Assembly (NCBI GenBank): GCA_033722555.1
Contig: JAWVYS010000041.1
Span: forward strand, 1-27,052
DNA from: Brumimicrobium sp033722555
GTDB lineage: Bacteria; Bacteroidota; Bacteroidia; Flavobacteriales_D; Crocinitomicaceae
Direction: 5' to 3'
Length of the DNA stretch: 27,052 nucleotides
The position numbers and the translations under genes were made by a program. Below the pieces are notes generated by a model that was not told the origin of the DNA, did no database searches, and saw only the letters and a program-made list of their open reading frames with translations. Below, piece after piece: positions 8,294 through 16,277 of the stretch; position 1 is the first letter of the stretch; each line of letters begins with the position of its first letter.

Positions 8294-9247
8294 ATGTCAA
8301 AAAAAGCAAATTTTAAAGAACTTTTAGATGCAGGTGTACACTTCGGACACCTAAAAAGAAAGTGGAATCCTGCAATGGCTCCATACATATTTGATGAGCA
8401 AAAAGGTATTCACGTAATTGATTTAAATAAGACAATCGCTCATCTTGAGCAAGCATGTGCTGCAGTTAAACAAATTGCAAAATCAGGCAAAAAAATATTG
8501 TTTGTTGCAACAAAAAAACAAGCAAAACAAATTCTGGAAGAACGCGTAAAAGCAGTGAATATGCCTTACGTTAACGAGCGTTGGACAGGTGGTATGCTTA
8601 CCAATTTTGCTACAACCCGTAAATCTATCAGAAAAATGGCGTCCATTGATAAAATGGCTACTGACGGAACCTGGGAGACACTGTCAAAAAGAGAACGTCT
8701 TTTCAAAACAAGACAGCGTGAGAAACTAGAGAAAAACTTTGGTTCTATCGCTGATATGACTCGTCAGCCGGCAGCAATATTTATCGTTGACGTTATGAAG
8801 GAAAATATCGCACTCAATGAAGCGATCCGATTGAATATTCCTACCTTCGCAATGGTAGATACTAATTCAGATCCTCGTTCGGTAGATTTCCCAATCCCGG
8901 CAAATGACGATGCTACTAAATCAATAGCTATCATTCTTGACTACATTACTGACGCAATTCGCGAAGGTCTTTCTGAGCGTAAAACTGCCAAGGAAGAGCA
9001 GGATGCTGAGAAAAAAGAGAACGAAGCTAAAAAGGTAGAGGCAAAGGCTCGTAAAGCAGAAGAAAAACGTGCAAACGAAGACGATAAAGAGGGTGCTGCA
9101 GAAACGAAAGGAGAAGTAAGTAAAGCTACCGAAAAAACAGAAAAAGTAGCTACCAAGAAAAAAGTAACGGCTAAGAAACCTTCTGAGAAAAAGAAGACAG
9201 AAAAAAAGCCGGCTGCTAAGGTAGAGGTAAAAGACGAAGAAGAATAA
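8294..9247 (+). CDS. rpsB: 30S ribosomal protein S2 (uS2) with long charged C-terminal tail
   Basis: A small-subunit protein of 317 residues. The conserved body (1-228) shows LLDAGVHFGHLKRKWNP, NERWTGGMLTNF, the KTRQREKLEKNFGSI helix and FAMVDTNSDP. After about residue 228 comes a tail of some 90 residues, almost all Lys, Glu, Ala, Thr and Asp, with no counterpart in the roughly 240-residue E. coli protein. Such tails occur in some Bacteroidota, but this one is long. It heads the usual rpsB-tsf pair and is preceded by a structured leader rather than being closely joined to rpsI. Confidence 0.97.
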   Translation: MSKKANFKELLDAGVHFGHLKRKWNPAMAPYIFDEQKGIHVIDLNKTIAHLEQACAAVKQIAKSGKKILFVATKKQAKQILEERVKAVNMPYVNERWTGGMLTNFATTRKSIRKMASIDKMATDGTWETLSKRERLFKTRQREKLEKNFGSIADMTRQPAAIFIVDVMKENIALNEAIRLNIPTFAMVDTNSDPRSVDFPIPANDDATKSIAIILDYITDAIREGLSERKTAKEEQDAEKKENEAKKVEAKARKAEEKRANEDDKEGAAETKGEVSKATEKTEKVATKKKVTAKKPSEKKKTEKKPAAKVEVKDEEE

Positions 9248-9291
9248 TCCATCTGGATTACGAATAAAAATTATTCTAATTAATTTGAATT

Positions 9292-10116
9292 ATGGCAATT
9301 ACAGCAAGTCAGGTAAATGAATTAAGAAAAAAGACCGGTGCAGGTATGATGGACTGCAAAAAAGCTTTGGTTGAAGCTGACGGCGATACAGAAAAAGCCA
9401 TCGATATCCTTCGTAAAAAAGGTCAGAAAATTGCTGCAAAACGTGGTGAAAATGAAGCCAATGAGGGTGTAATTCTCGCTGAAAGCAAGGGTAATGTTGG
9501 TTACATTCTTCAACTAAATTGTGAGACAGATTTCGTTGCGAAAAACGAGGATTTCAGAAATTTCGTTCAGTCATTGCTTGATCTGGCAATCAAACACGAC
9601 GTTGAAACGGTTGAGGAATTGAAAAGCCTTCCGTACAATGATAAACTGACTGTTGATGAAAAGATCACTGAGCAAATAGGGGTTATCGGTGAAAAACTCG
9701 ATCTTTCCAATTTCGCTAAGATAGAAGCAGATACCGTGGTAGCATACAACCACCCCGGAAATCAGCTGGCAACTCTAGTAGGTTTCAACAGAAAAGGAGA
9801 CATAATCGAAGAAGCTACTAAACAAGTAGCAATGCAGGTAGCTGCAATGAATCCGCTTGCTCTCGACAAAGAGGGTATCACGCAGGATATTATTGACCGA
9901 GAGCTTGAGGTTGGAAAAGACCTGGCAATTCAAGAAGGTAAGCCTGCCGATATGGCTGAGAAAATCGCTCAGGGCAGATTGAATAAATTCTTTAAAGAGA
10001 ATACATTATTGAGTCAACCTTTTGTTCGTGATAATAAATTATCCGTTCAGGAGTTTTTAAACTCAACTGATAAAGGTTTAACAGTTACGAAGTTTAAGCG
10101 CTTCTCGTTGAGCTAA
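9292..10116 (+). CDS. tsf: Translation elongation factor Ts
   Basis: The guanine nucleotide exchange factor for EF-Tu, 274 residues. The N-terminal UBA-like domain has LRKKTGAGMMDCKKAL (about 11-26). The core has LNCETDFVAKNEDF, containing the TDFVA motif that contacts EF-Tu. The end is FLNSTDKGLTVTKFKRFSLS. It lies 44 bp after rpsB with no promoter or terminator visible between them, so the two form one unit. A terminator follows at once. Confidence 0.98.
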   Translation: MAITASQVNELRKKTGAGMMDCKKALVEADGDTEKAIDILRKKGQKIAAKRGENEANEGVILAESKGNVGYILQLNCETDFVAKNEDFRNFVQSLLDLAIKHDVETVEELKSLPYNDKLTVDEKITEQIGVIGEKLDLSNFAKIEADTVVAYNHPGNQLATLVGFNRKGDIIEEATKQVAMQVAAMNPLALDKEGITQDIIDRELEVGKDLAIQEGKPADMAEKIAQGRLNKFFKENTLLSQPFVRDNKLSVQEFLNSTDKGLTVTKFKRFSLS

Positions 10117-10126
10117 TAAATTATTG

Positions 10127-10158
10127 AAAAGAGAGAACATTGTTTCTCTCTTTTTTTT
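10127..10158 (+). terminator. Terminator after tsf
   Basis: Stem of 11 bp (AAAAGAGAGAA, 10127-10137, with TTCTCTCTTTT, 10144-10154) around a 6-base loop, running into eight T (10151-10158). It ends the rpsB-tsf unit and separates it from pyrH-frr. Confidence 0.85.
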
Positions 10159-10206
10159 GCCTTATTTTGTCCTGAATTAAAACCCAATAAAATAAAATTG
10201 CCCGAA

Positions 10207-10911
10207 ATGAAATACAAAAGAGTCCTTCTAAAACTCAGCGGTGAAGCCCTCATGGGAAGCAAACAGTTTGGAATTGATAATACCAGAATCAATCAGTATG
10301 CTCAGCAAATTAAGGAAATTGCAGACCTTAACGTAGAACTGGCGATAGTAATAGGAGGAGGAAATATTTTCAGGGGAGTTCAAGCCGAAGAAGGTGGCAT
10401 GGACAGAACCCACGGAGATTATATGGGAATGCTTGCAACTATGATCAATGCAATGGCGCTTCAGTCAGCGCTCGAAGCTGCAGGAGTGGATTCAAGACTC
10501 ATGTCGGCCATAGAAATGAAGGAAATCGCAGAACCGTATATACGGAGAAGAGCTGTTCGACACCTGGAAAAAGGAAGGGTGGTTATTTTCGGTGCAGGTA
10601 CAGGAAATCCTTTCTTTACTACCGACTCAGCAGCTTCTCTTAGAGCGATAGAGATTAACGCAGATGTTATTCTCAAAGGCACCCGGGTGGATGGTATTTA
10701 CTCCCAGGATCCGGAAAAAAATCCAAATGCCGAAAAATACGAAACCATCTCTTTCGATGATGTCTATTCTAACGGGCTCAATGTGATGGATATGACCGCC
10801 TTCACTCTATGCAAAGAAAATGATCTTCCCATCATAGTATTCAATATGAACATCGAAGGTAACCTGAAAAAGCTGATACTTGGAGAAAAGATAGGAACTG
10901 TAGTTCTCTGA
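10207..10911 (+). CDS. pyrH: UMP kinase (uridylate kinase)
   Basis: Phosphorylates UMP to UDP in cytoplasmic pyrimidine synthesis. Amino-acid kinase fold with LLKLSGEALMG, VIGGGNIFRG, GDYMGMLATMINA, GAGTGNPFFTTDSAA and KGTRVDGIYS. I take ATG at 10207 (234 residues) because the family begins MKYKR; a TTG at 10198 would add only MPE. It is followed by frr, a common pairing in bacteria. The terminator upstream means it needs its own promoter, but no good match to the Bacteroidota consensus is visible between 10159 and 10206. Confidence 0.96.
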   Translation: MKYKRVLLKLSGEALMGSKQFGIDNTRINQYAQQIKEIADLNVELAIVIGGGNIFRGVQAEEGGMDRTHGDYMGMLATMINAMALQSALEAAGVDSRLMSAIEMKEIAEPYIRRRAVRHLEKGRVVIFGAGTGNPFFTTDSAASLRAIEINADVILKGTRVDGIYSQDPEKNPNAEKYETISFDDVYSNGLNVMDMTAFTLCKENDLPIIVFNMNIEGNLKKLILGEKIGTVVL

Positions 10912-10937
10912 TTTTTCAAAATATATCAAACAAATAT

Positions 10938-10945
10938 TATTTTTG
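10938..10945 (+). promoter_or_regulatory. Possible internal promoter -7 element before frr
   Basis: TATTTTTG is an exact TAnnTTTG match 18 bp before the frr start. The only -33 candidate is a T-run at 10912-10916, about 21 bp upstream, so this may just be an AT-rich coincidence. Confidence 0.35.
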
Positions 10946-10963
10946 TTATTGTAAGTTTACATT

Positions 10964-11527
10964 ATGACCGAAGAAATAAAAGAAATATTAGAGGAATTAA
11001 AGAGTGCGAATGAAAAAACGATTAAGCATCTCGACGCTGAATTGTTGAAAATTCGTGTAGGAAAAGCCACTCCAGACATGCTTCAGGGAGTGATGGTTGA
11101 ATACTACGGTAGCCCTACCCCCTTGTCTCAGGTAGCTAATGTTGGAACACTTGATGCTAGAACACTCACTGTTCAACCATGGGAGAAAAATCTCATTTCA
11201 GAGGTAGCCCGGGGAATAGTTAATGCTAATTTAGGTTTGGCTCCACAGGATAATGGAGAAATGCTTATAATCAATGTACCACCATTAACTGAGGAACGTA
11301 GGCGAGATTTAAGCAAGAAAGCTAAAGCGGAGGGAGAACATGCAAAGGTTGGAATCAGAAACAACCGTAAAGAAGCGATGGATTACGTTAAAGAACTTAA
11401 GAACGAAGGATTCTCTGAAGATCTGGCAAAGGTAGCTGAAACCGAAATTCAGGGCGTAACGGATAAATACGTAGACATCATTGACAAACGTATAGAGTCT
11501 AAAGAAAAAGATATAATGACTATCTAA
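10964..11527 (+). CDS. frr: Ribosome recycling factor
   Basis: Splits post-termination ribosomes together with EF-G; 187 residues, a normal length. Motifs: LLKIRVGKATPDMLQGVMVEYYG, DARTLTVQPWE and IINVPPLTEERRRDLSKKAK, then two long helices ending in EKDIMTI. It follows pyrH by 52 bp. Its TAA is immediately adjacent to the end of the convergent thioredoxin gene, with no base between the two reading frames. Confidence 0.97.
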   Translation: MTEEIKEILEELKSANEKTIKHLDAELLKIRVGKATPDMLQGVMVEYYGSPTPLSQVANVGTLDARTLTVQPWEKNLISEVARGIVNANLGLAPQDNGEMLIINVPPLTEERRRDLSKKAKAEGEHAKVGIRNNRKEAMDYVKELKNEGFSEDLAKVAETEIQGVTDKYVDIIDKRIESKEKDIMTI

Positions 11528-11956
11528 TTAATTGAGAAAGGGCTTTATCTCGGAGATAAGGTCCTTTTTCTGTTTAGCACCCAGTATCCTTTTCACAATC
11601 TTACCTTCGCTGTCAATCAAAAACATCGTAGGATATGCTCTAACCTGATATTTTCTGGCAATTTCCGGCCCTTCACCCTTCTCCATATCCATCTTCAGAT
11701 TAATAAAATTCTCATTAAAGAGGCTTCCTACCTCTTGATCAGTAAAAACATTGGCATTCATCCATTTACAAGGGCCACACCACTCGGCATAAGCATCTAA
11801 AAAAATAAGTTTTTTCTCTTTTTTAGCCCGGTCCAAAGCTTGCTGAAATGTGATATCCTGAAAATCTATTCCTCCGGGTTCATTGCCTGAAGGAGTATAA
11901 ACAAATGACAAAGTAAAAATCGCCGTAAAGAGTGTAAGAAGCGTGAATAATTTCAT
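11528..11956 (-). CDS. Exported thioredoxin-fold protein
   Basis: A periplasmic thiol-disulfide protein of 142 residues. The hydrophobic N-terminus (1-19) is a signal peptide or anchor. The thioredoxin domain has WCGPCK with C60 and C63, preceded by IFLDAYAE, and the cis-proline P109 in RAYPT. These belong to the DUF255-like thioredoxin_7 group common in Bacteroidota. The WCGPCK motif favours a reductase over an oxidase, but the partner is unknown. It is convergent with frr and divergent from the menE-like gene. The last 14 codons contain a hairpin that looks like a shared terminator. Confidence 0.88.
   Translation of the reverse strand: MKLFTLLTLFTAIFTLSFVYTPSGNEPGGIDFQDITFQQALDRAKKEKKLIFLDAYAEWCGPCKWMNANVFTDQEVGSLFNENFINLKMDMEKGEGPEIARKYQVRAYPTMFLIDSEGKIVKRILGAKQKKDLISEIKPFLN
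11537..11568. terminator. Bidirectional terminator inside the end of the thioredoxin gene
   Basis: Left arm 11537-11550 (AAAGGGCTTTATCT) pairs with 11554-11567, with two G-U pairs, around CGG. It is flanked by an A-run on one side and a T-run on the other. It lies 9 bp past the frr stop, so it can end frr transcripts. On the minus strand the A-run at 11537-11539 gives a weaker U tract for the thioredoxin mRNA. Confidence 0.65.
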
Positions 11957-12051
11957 AATGTTTAAATTTTGAGCTTAAATTACAAAACAAAGACTAATTT
12001 AATGCTATATAATTTTTTAATTTAACATCAATTATTATTCCAGAACTGACA

Positions 12052-13059
12052 ATGGATTCCGTAAAATATAAAATTGTGACTTCGAACAAAGCAACAATCC
12101 GGGGTTTTCTCGAGTTTATGGAGTCATGGAATAATAATGATGACCACATCACACAGAAGACTTCAGGATCTACAGGCGCCCCTAAAACCATCCCTCTGTC
12201 AAAGGAAAAAATGCTTGCTTCAGCGCGAATGACAGGAGAATTTTTGGGTCTAAACAAGTGTTCGAACGCTTTGCTATGTATTTCTCCGTCTTATATCGGT
12301 GGGAAAATGATGATAGTTCGTTCGGGGTTATACAACCTTGAATTAACGGTAGGTGAAGTTAGTTCAAATCCTCTCTTAAACGCAAGTGAACACTATGATT
12401 TTGCAGCCATGGTCCCCCTTCAGGTGGAAACGATTCTGAATCAAAATCCGGAAAAACTAAATCTCATCCGTGTTTTGATCATTGGAGGAGCACCGGTATC
12501 AAATGATCTGGCTAATCGCTTGAAAAAAAGTACTTGCAGGGCCTTTTCGACCTATGGAATGACTGAAACACTCTCTCACGTTGCACTGAAAGATGTTAAG
12601 AAGGACAGCGAACCTTTCAGAGCGATTGGAAACACCACATTCAGAACCGAACATGGCAAACTGATTATAAATTGTCCTGAGCTGGGAATTCCAGAATTAC
12701 ATACCAATGACCTCGTCGAACTTATTGATGAAAAATCTTTTTTCTGGAAAGGTCGAGCAGATTTTGTCATAAATTCAGGAGGAATAAAATTACATCCGGA
12801 ACAAATAGAACAGAAATTACACAGCCTAATCTCTCCTACACCGTTTATAGTAGGAGGACTTCCTGATTCAAAACTTGGCGAGAAACCGGTTTTGATCCTC
12901 GAAAGTGAAAATTCCGGCAGTCTTACCATTGACAGTCTACGGAAAGTACTTGAGAAGTTTGAAGTTCCCAAAGCGATTATTTTTACCGATAAACTTTCCT
13001 ATACATCATCCGGAAAAATCGACAGAAGAGCAACCGTACAAAAAGTAATCAATGACTGA
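12052..13059 (+). CDS. menE: AMP-forming acyl-CoA ligase, probable o-succinylbenzoate-CoA ligase
   Basis: An ANL-superfamily enzyme that activates a carboxylate through an acyl-adenylate; MenE does this in menaquinone synthesis. At 335 residues it is much shorter than the 450-490 of E. coli or Bacillus MenE, as is usual in Bacteroidota. It shows the P-loop TSGSTGAPK at 37-45, STYGMTETLSHVA, the hinge region GRADFVINSGGIKLHPEQIE and the C-terminal lysine motif SGKIDRR. Context gives no other men gene, so the substrate is inferred from family resemblance alone. Its stop overlaps the start of the J-domain gene by eight bases. Confidence 0.82.
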   Translation: MDSVKYKIVTSNKATIRGFLEFMESWNNNDDHITQKTSGSTGAPKTIPLSKEKMLASARMTGEFLGLNKCSNALLCISPSYIGGKMMIVRSGLYNLELTVGEVSSNPLLNASEHYDFAAMVPLQVETILNQNPEKLNLIRVLIIGGAPVSNDLANRLKKSTCRAFSTYGMTETLSHVALKDVKKDSEPFRAIGNTTFRTEHGKLIINCPELGIPELHTNDLVELIDEKSFFWKGRADFVINSGGIKLHPEQIEQKLHSLISPTPFIVGGLPDSKLGEKPVLILESENSGSLTIDSLRKVLEKFEVPKAIIFTDKLSYTSSGKIDRRATVQKVIND

Positions 13060-13945
13060 ATATTACTTTAAAATACTAGGTATCGCTCCCACGAAGGATG
13101 AAAAAGTGATAAAAAAGGCCTATAGAAAATTGGCCCTGCGCTATCATCCCGACAAGAATGATTCTCCCGAAGCGCATAAAAAATTCATTGAAATTTCTGA
13201 GGCCCATGAACATCTGATTTTTGCTATCAGTCAGGCAAAAAAATCTCCCGAAGAACGCGCACGGGATTATGGAAATAAACGAGAAGATGTCTATCCACAG
13301 AAGGATGTAAAATCCAAAGAAGAGGTTTTTGAAGAGAGACTGAAACAAGCAAGAAGAAGGTATGAATACATGAAGCAAAAAGAGGCTGAAGAAAACGAAC
13401 GTTATTTTCAGCATATCTCTCAGGGTGCTTCCTGGAAAACCTTCAAGGTTATCATGTATGGTTGTTTGCTTCTCTCGTTTATTTTTATTCTCGATCATCT
13501 CGTTCTTCCTTCACGTTTCGAAGCCGATCAGGCCATAAAGGGCAACAGGATTTTAGCTTTTTCGGGCATACATTACAGAAGAGTTGTTCCGATGGAAACA
13601 CAAAACGGTCACAAACTCTGGGTAAAATCCTCTTTTTTAACCTCTGCCGAGGAATATCAAACGATTTACCTGGAGAAGTCCTTCTTTTTCAGGGATATTA
13701 AAAAAGTATGGACCTGGGAAAAAAATGACTGGTATTATTCCTATACTGACTTTACGGTTACCGGTTCTTTTCCCTTAATTCCGCTCTTTTTACTCGTTCC
13801 GTTCATCACTTATTTTATCAAGGGCCGAACCCTTACCTACAGCCTGCTCTTCAATGTAAGCAAATACATTTTTGGAATTATTCTCTTATTATTGCTTTAC
13901 ATGAACGACCGTTGGGCTCATCTTTTAACTTTTGGTCTTTTATGA
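13052..13945 (+). CDS. J-domain protein with C-terminal membrane segments
   Basis: A 297-residue Hsp70 co-chaperone-like protein. The J domain occupies about 2-68 and has the essential HPD at 32-34, within LALRYHPDKND. A charged, coiled-coil-like stretch (about 85-125) follows. Then come a membrane helix at about 133-152, an extracytoplasmic beta-rich portion (155-225), and at least two hydrophobic segments near the C-terminus (about 233-252 and 263-282). It has no Gly/Phe or zinc-finger region, so it is not DnaJ or CbpA. It probably recruits DnaK to the membrane for an unknown client. ATG at 13052 overlaps the menE stop, which points to translational coupling. Confidence 0.85.
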   Translation: MTEYYFKILGIAPTKDEKVIKKAYRKLALRYHPDKNDSPEAHKKFIEISEAHEHLIFAISQAKKSPEERARDYGNKREDVYPQKDVKSKEEVFEERLKQARRRYEYMKQKEAEENERYFQHISQGASWKTFKVIMYGCLLLSFIFILDHLVLPSRFEADQAIKGNRILAFSGIHYRRVVPMETQNGHKLWVKSSFLTSAEEYQTIYLEKSFFFRDIKKVWTWEKNDWYYSYTDFTVTGSFPLIPLFLLVPFITYFIKGRTLTYSLLFNVSKYIFGIILLLLLYMNDRWAHLLTFGLL

Positions 13946-14021
13946 TAAAAAGGGTTTTGTGGTAATAAGGAACATCTGGTAATCAGGTAGAAAAATAATA
14001 GAATACAAAACCGAATCTTTT

Positions 14022-14029
14022 TATTTTTG
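14022..14029 (+). promoter_or_regulatory. Possible promoter -7 element for the V4R kinase
   Basis: TATTTTTG matches the TAnnTTTG consensus 58 bp before the predicted start codon. No -33 TTTG is seen at the right distance, so support is moderate. Confidence 0.4.
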
Positions 14030-14087
14030 TAATTTTACTTTTCCTTTAATACACTTATCATAGGGCTCATTAAATGCTAAAACTCCT

Positions 14088-16259
14088 TTGAAGAATTCCG
14101 AAGAATCAAAAATCATTGAGCATCTGAAAGCTGAGATCGCTGCAACCAGAAAAAAATTAAATGAATTGGAGAACTCGCTTATTGAATTGGAAGGAGGACC
14201 CGATGTTTTCTCAGTTCCAGAGGCTCTAAGAGATCTTTTTCTTAATCTTCAGTCCAAATTTGAAGGGCATTTTCGTCAGCTTCAATTTAATCCGGAAAAA
14301 GGTGAATTAACCCTCAACGGTGAACGATATATTTTATTGAGATCCTCTTCTCTTTCCTACGATTTTTTCCAGGCACTGGTATCCCTGTTTAAAAAAGGAA
14401 AGAACGAATCGGCATTTAACCTAGCTTCAGACTTGCTTTACGAAATTGCTCATATCATCGGTAAAAGTGACGCTAAATATTACCACAAAAATTTAAAACT
14501 AAAGGACCCTCACACAAAGCTGGCTGCAGGTCCGGTTCATTTCGCTTATACGGGCTGGGCCTATGTCGATATTTCTGAGGATAGTATCCCGGTAGCATCC
14601 GATGAATACTTCCTGAAGTACAAGCACAAGAGATCCTTTGAGGCTGATGCCTGGCTGAATTCAGGTGAAATCCCACAGGGCGCCGTTTGCGCAATGAGTG
14701 CGGGATATTCCTCCGGATGGTGTGAAGAGAGTTACGGAATTGAGCTTGCGGCGGTAGAGATTAACTGCCGAGCAGTTAGTGAAGGTGAATGCGAGTTTAT
14801 CATGGCCCCACCCCACAAGATAAATTCTTATTTACCCAAGGAGCTTCAGAAAAAATCCGAGCTGGACAGACTCTTCGAAAAGAACATATTTCAAAGGCAG
14901 CTTGCGGAGAAAAAGAGGATCATAGAACGGGTTGAAAAATTCTCAAATTTAGGAACATGGACATATTACTTTAACAACAGTAATCTCACCTGTTCAAACG
15001 AGGTTTATGAAATTTTCGAAATCTCAAAAAATATTAAAAAAACTCTATTTAATCATATTTTAAAAAGACTCGAACATTCAACACTCGACGGCTTACGGAA
15101 TAAAATCGAAATCAGTAAACAAGCAGGTATTCCCTTCGAGCTAAGGCATTTCATCAACTGTCCGAGCGGAAAAGTGAAGTTTCTTGTAAGCAATGGAGAA
15201 CCAATTTACTCCGACAAATTGGAGGTTATTGGTTTTAAGGGGGTTGTTCAGGACATCACCAAGCACACCGTCAGTGACAGAGAACTCGATCATTTCTTCA
15301 ATCTATCGATCGATTTACAATGTATTGCCAATGCAGAGGGTTACTTCGTAAAAATAAGTCCTTCGTGGTCTAAACTTTTAGGGTATTCAAAAGAAGAACT
15401 CCTGTCAAGACCTTATTTGGATTTTGTGCATCCTGACGACAGAGAAAAAACTGTCGAGGAAGCAGAAAGGCTGAATCAGGAGAATATGACCTTTGGTTTT
15501 GAAAACCGTTATATCACTAAATCGGGAAGGGTGGTGGTTCTCAAATGGAATTCCACGTATGATGCGTTGACTAAACTTTTTTATTGTACCGTACATGACG
15601 TAACTCAACAGAAAGAGGACAAGGAAAAATTGCTCACGGATCTTTCGGAAAAAGAAATCTTACTTCGTGAAATCCATCACCGTGTAAAAAACAATTTACA
15701 GGTAATTTCCAGCTTGCTTTCGCTTCAGTCAGGAATGCGAAGTGATCAGCCTGAGCTCGTGAAACTTTATACCGATAGTCAGAACAGGATTAAATCGATG
15801 GCAGCGATTCATGAAATGTTCTATAAATCTAAAAATCTCGACAAAATAGATTTTGAAAGGTATCTCACCAAACTGATCTCAGACCTTATTCATTCCTATA
15901 ACGGAAACACCAACAATATTGCTTTGAAGATAAAATCGGAATTACTTTTCCTGGACCTTGATACTGCAATACCTCTGGGTCTTATAATTAACGAGATCAT
16001 CACAAACGCACTGAAACACGGGATCCAAACAGGAAAAAAAGGAAGTATTTTTATTGATTTTAAGAGAATTAATCAGGATCAACTGCAATTGATTATCGGT
16101 GATGATGGAGAGGGAATGGAAGCAAAATTTGATATGGAATCCAGCGAAACGCTGGGTATGATGCTTATTACCAGTCTCATTGAACAGGTAAATGGAACCA
16201 TCGAGTTAATGAAAAAGAAAAAAGGTACTTATTACAAGATCATTTTTGAACAGTCGTAA
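14088..16259 (+). CDS. Soluble XylR_N/V4R-PAS-PAS sensor histidine kinase (HisKA_2 type)
   Basis: A cytoplasmic sensor kinase of 723 residues with no membrane helix. A short N-terminal coiled coil (about 5-35) is followed by a XylR-N-like region (about 45-180, with FAYTGWAYVDI) and a V4R domain (about 182-245). C201, E224, C227 and C235 have exactly the spacing of the zinc site of the phenol sensor MopR. PAS domains lie at about 283-395 and 402-508. The transmitter is HisKA_2 (REIHHRVKNNLQ, phospho-acceptor H530 or H531), then HATPase_c with IINEIITNALKHG and GDDGEGM. The start is TTG at 14088, overlapping the stop of a five-codon frame (14074-14091). No response regulator gene is adjacent. 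The ligand is probably a small, perhaps aromatic, compound. Confidence 0.88.
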   Translation: MKNSEESKIIEHLKAEIAATRKKLNELENSLIELEGGPDVFSVPEALRDLFLNLQSKFEGHFRQLQFNPEKGELTLNGERYILLRSSSLSYDFFQALVSLFKKGKNESAFNLASDLLYEIAHIIGKSDAKYYHKNLKLKDPHTKLAAGPVHFAYTGWAYVDISEDSIPVASDEYFLKYKHKRSFEADAWLNSGEIPQGAVCAMSAGYSSGWCEESYGIELAAVEINCRAVSEGECEFIMAPPHKINSYLPKELQKKSELDRLFEKNIFQRQLAEKKRIIERVEKFSNLGTWTYYFNNSNLTCSNEVYEIFEISKNIKKTLFNHILKRLEHSTLDGLRNKIEISKQAGIPFELRHFINCPSGKVKFLVSNGEPIYSDKLEVIGFKGVVQDITKHTVSDRELDHFFNLSIDLQCIANAEGYFVKISPSWSKLLGYSKEELLSRPYLDFVHPDDREKTVEEAERLNQENMTFGFENRYITKSGRVVVLKWNSTYDALTKLFYCTVHDVTQQKEDKEKLLTDLSEKEILLREIHHRVKNNLQVISSLLSLQSGMRSDQPELVKLYTDSQNRIKSMAAIHEMFYKSKNLDKIDFERYLTKLISDLIHSYNGNTNNIALKIKSELLFLDLDTAIPLGLIINEIITNALKHGIQTGKKGSIFIDFKRINQDQLQLIIGDDGEGMEAKFDMESSETLGMMLITSLIEQVNGTIELMKKKKGTYYKIIFEQS

Positions 16260-16277
16260 CAAATACCTTCTCTCTAT

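Noticed and set aside
8941..9252. A 103-codon Ser/Phe-rich frame antisense to the rpsB tail.
   Set aside because: It is the mirror of the Lys/Glu-rich low-complexity tail, which generates long open frames on the other strand.
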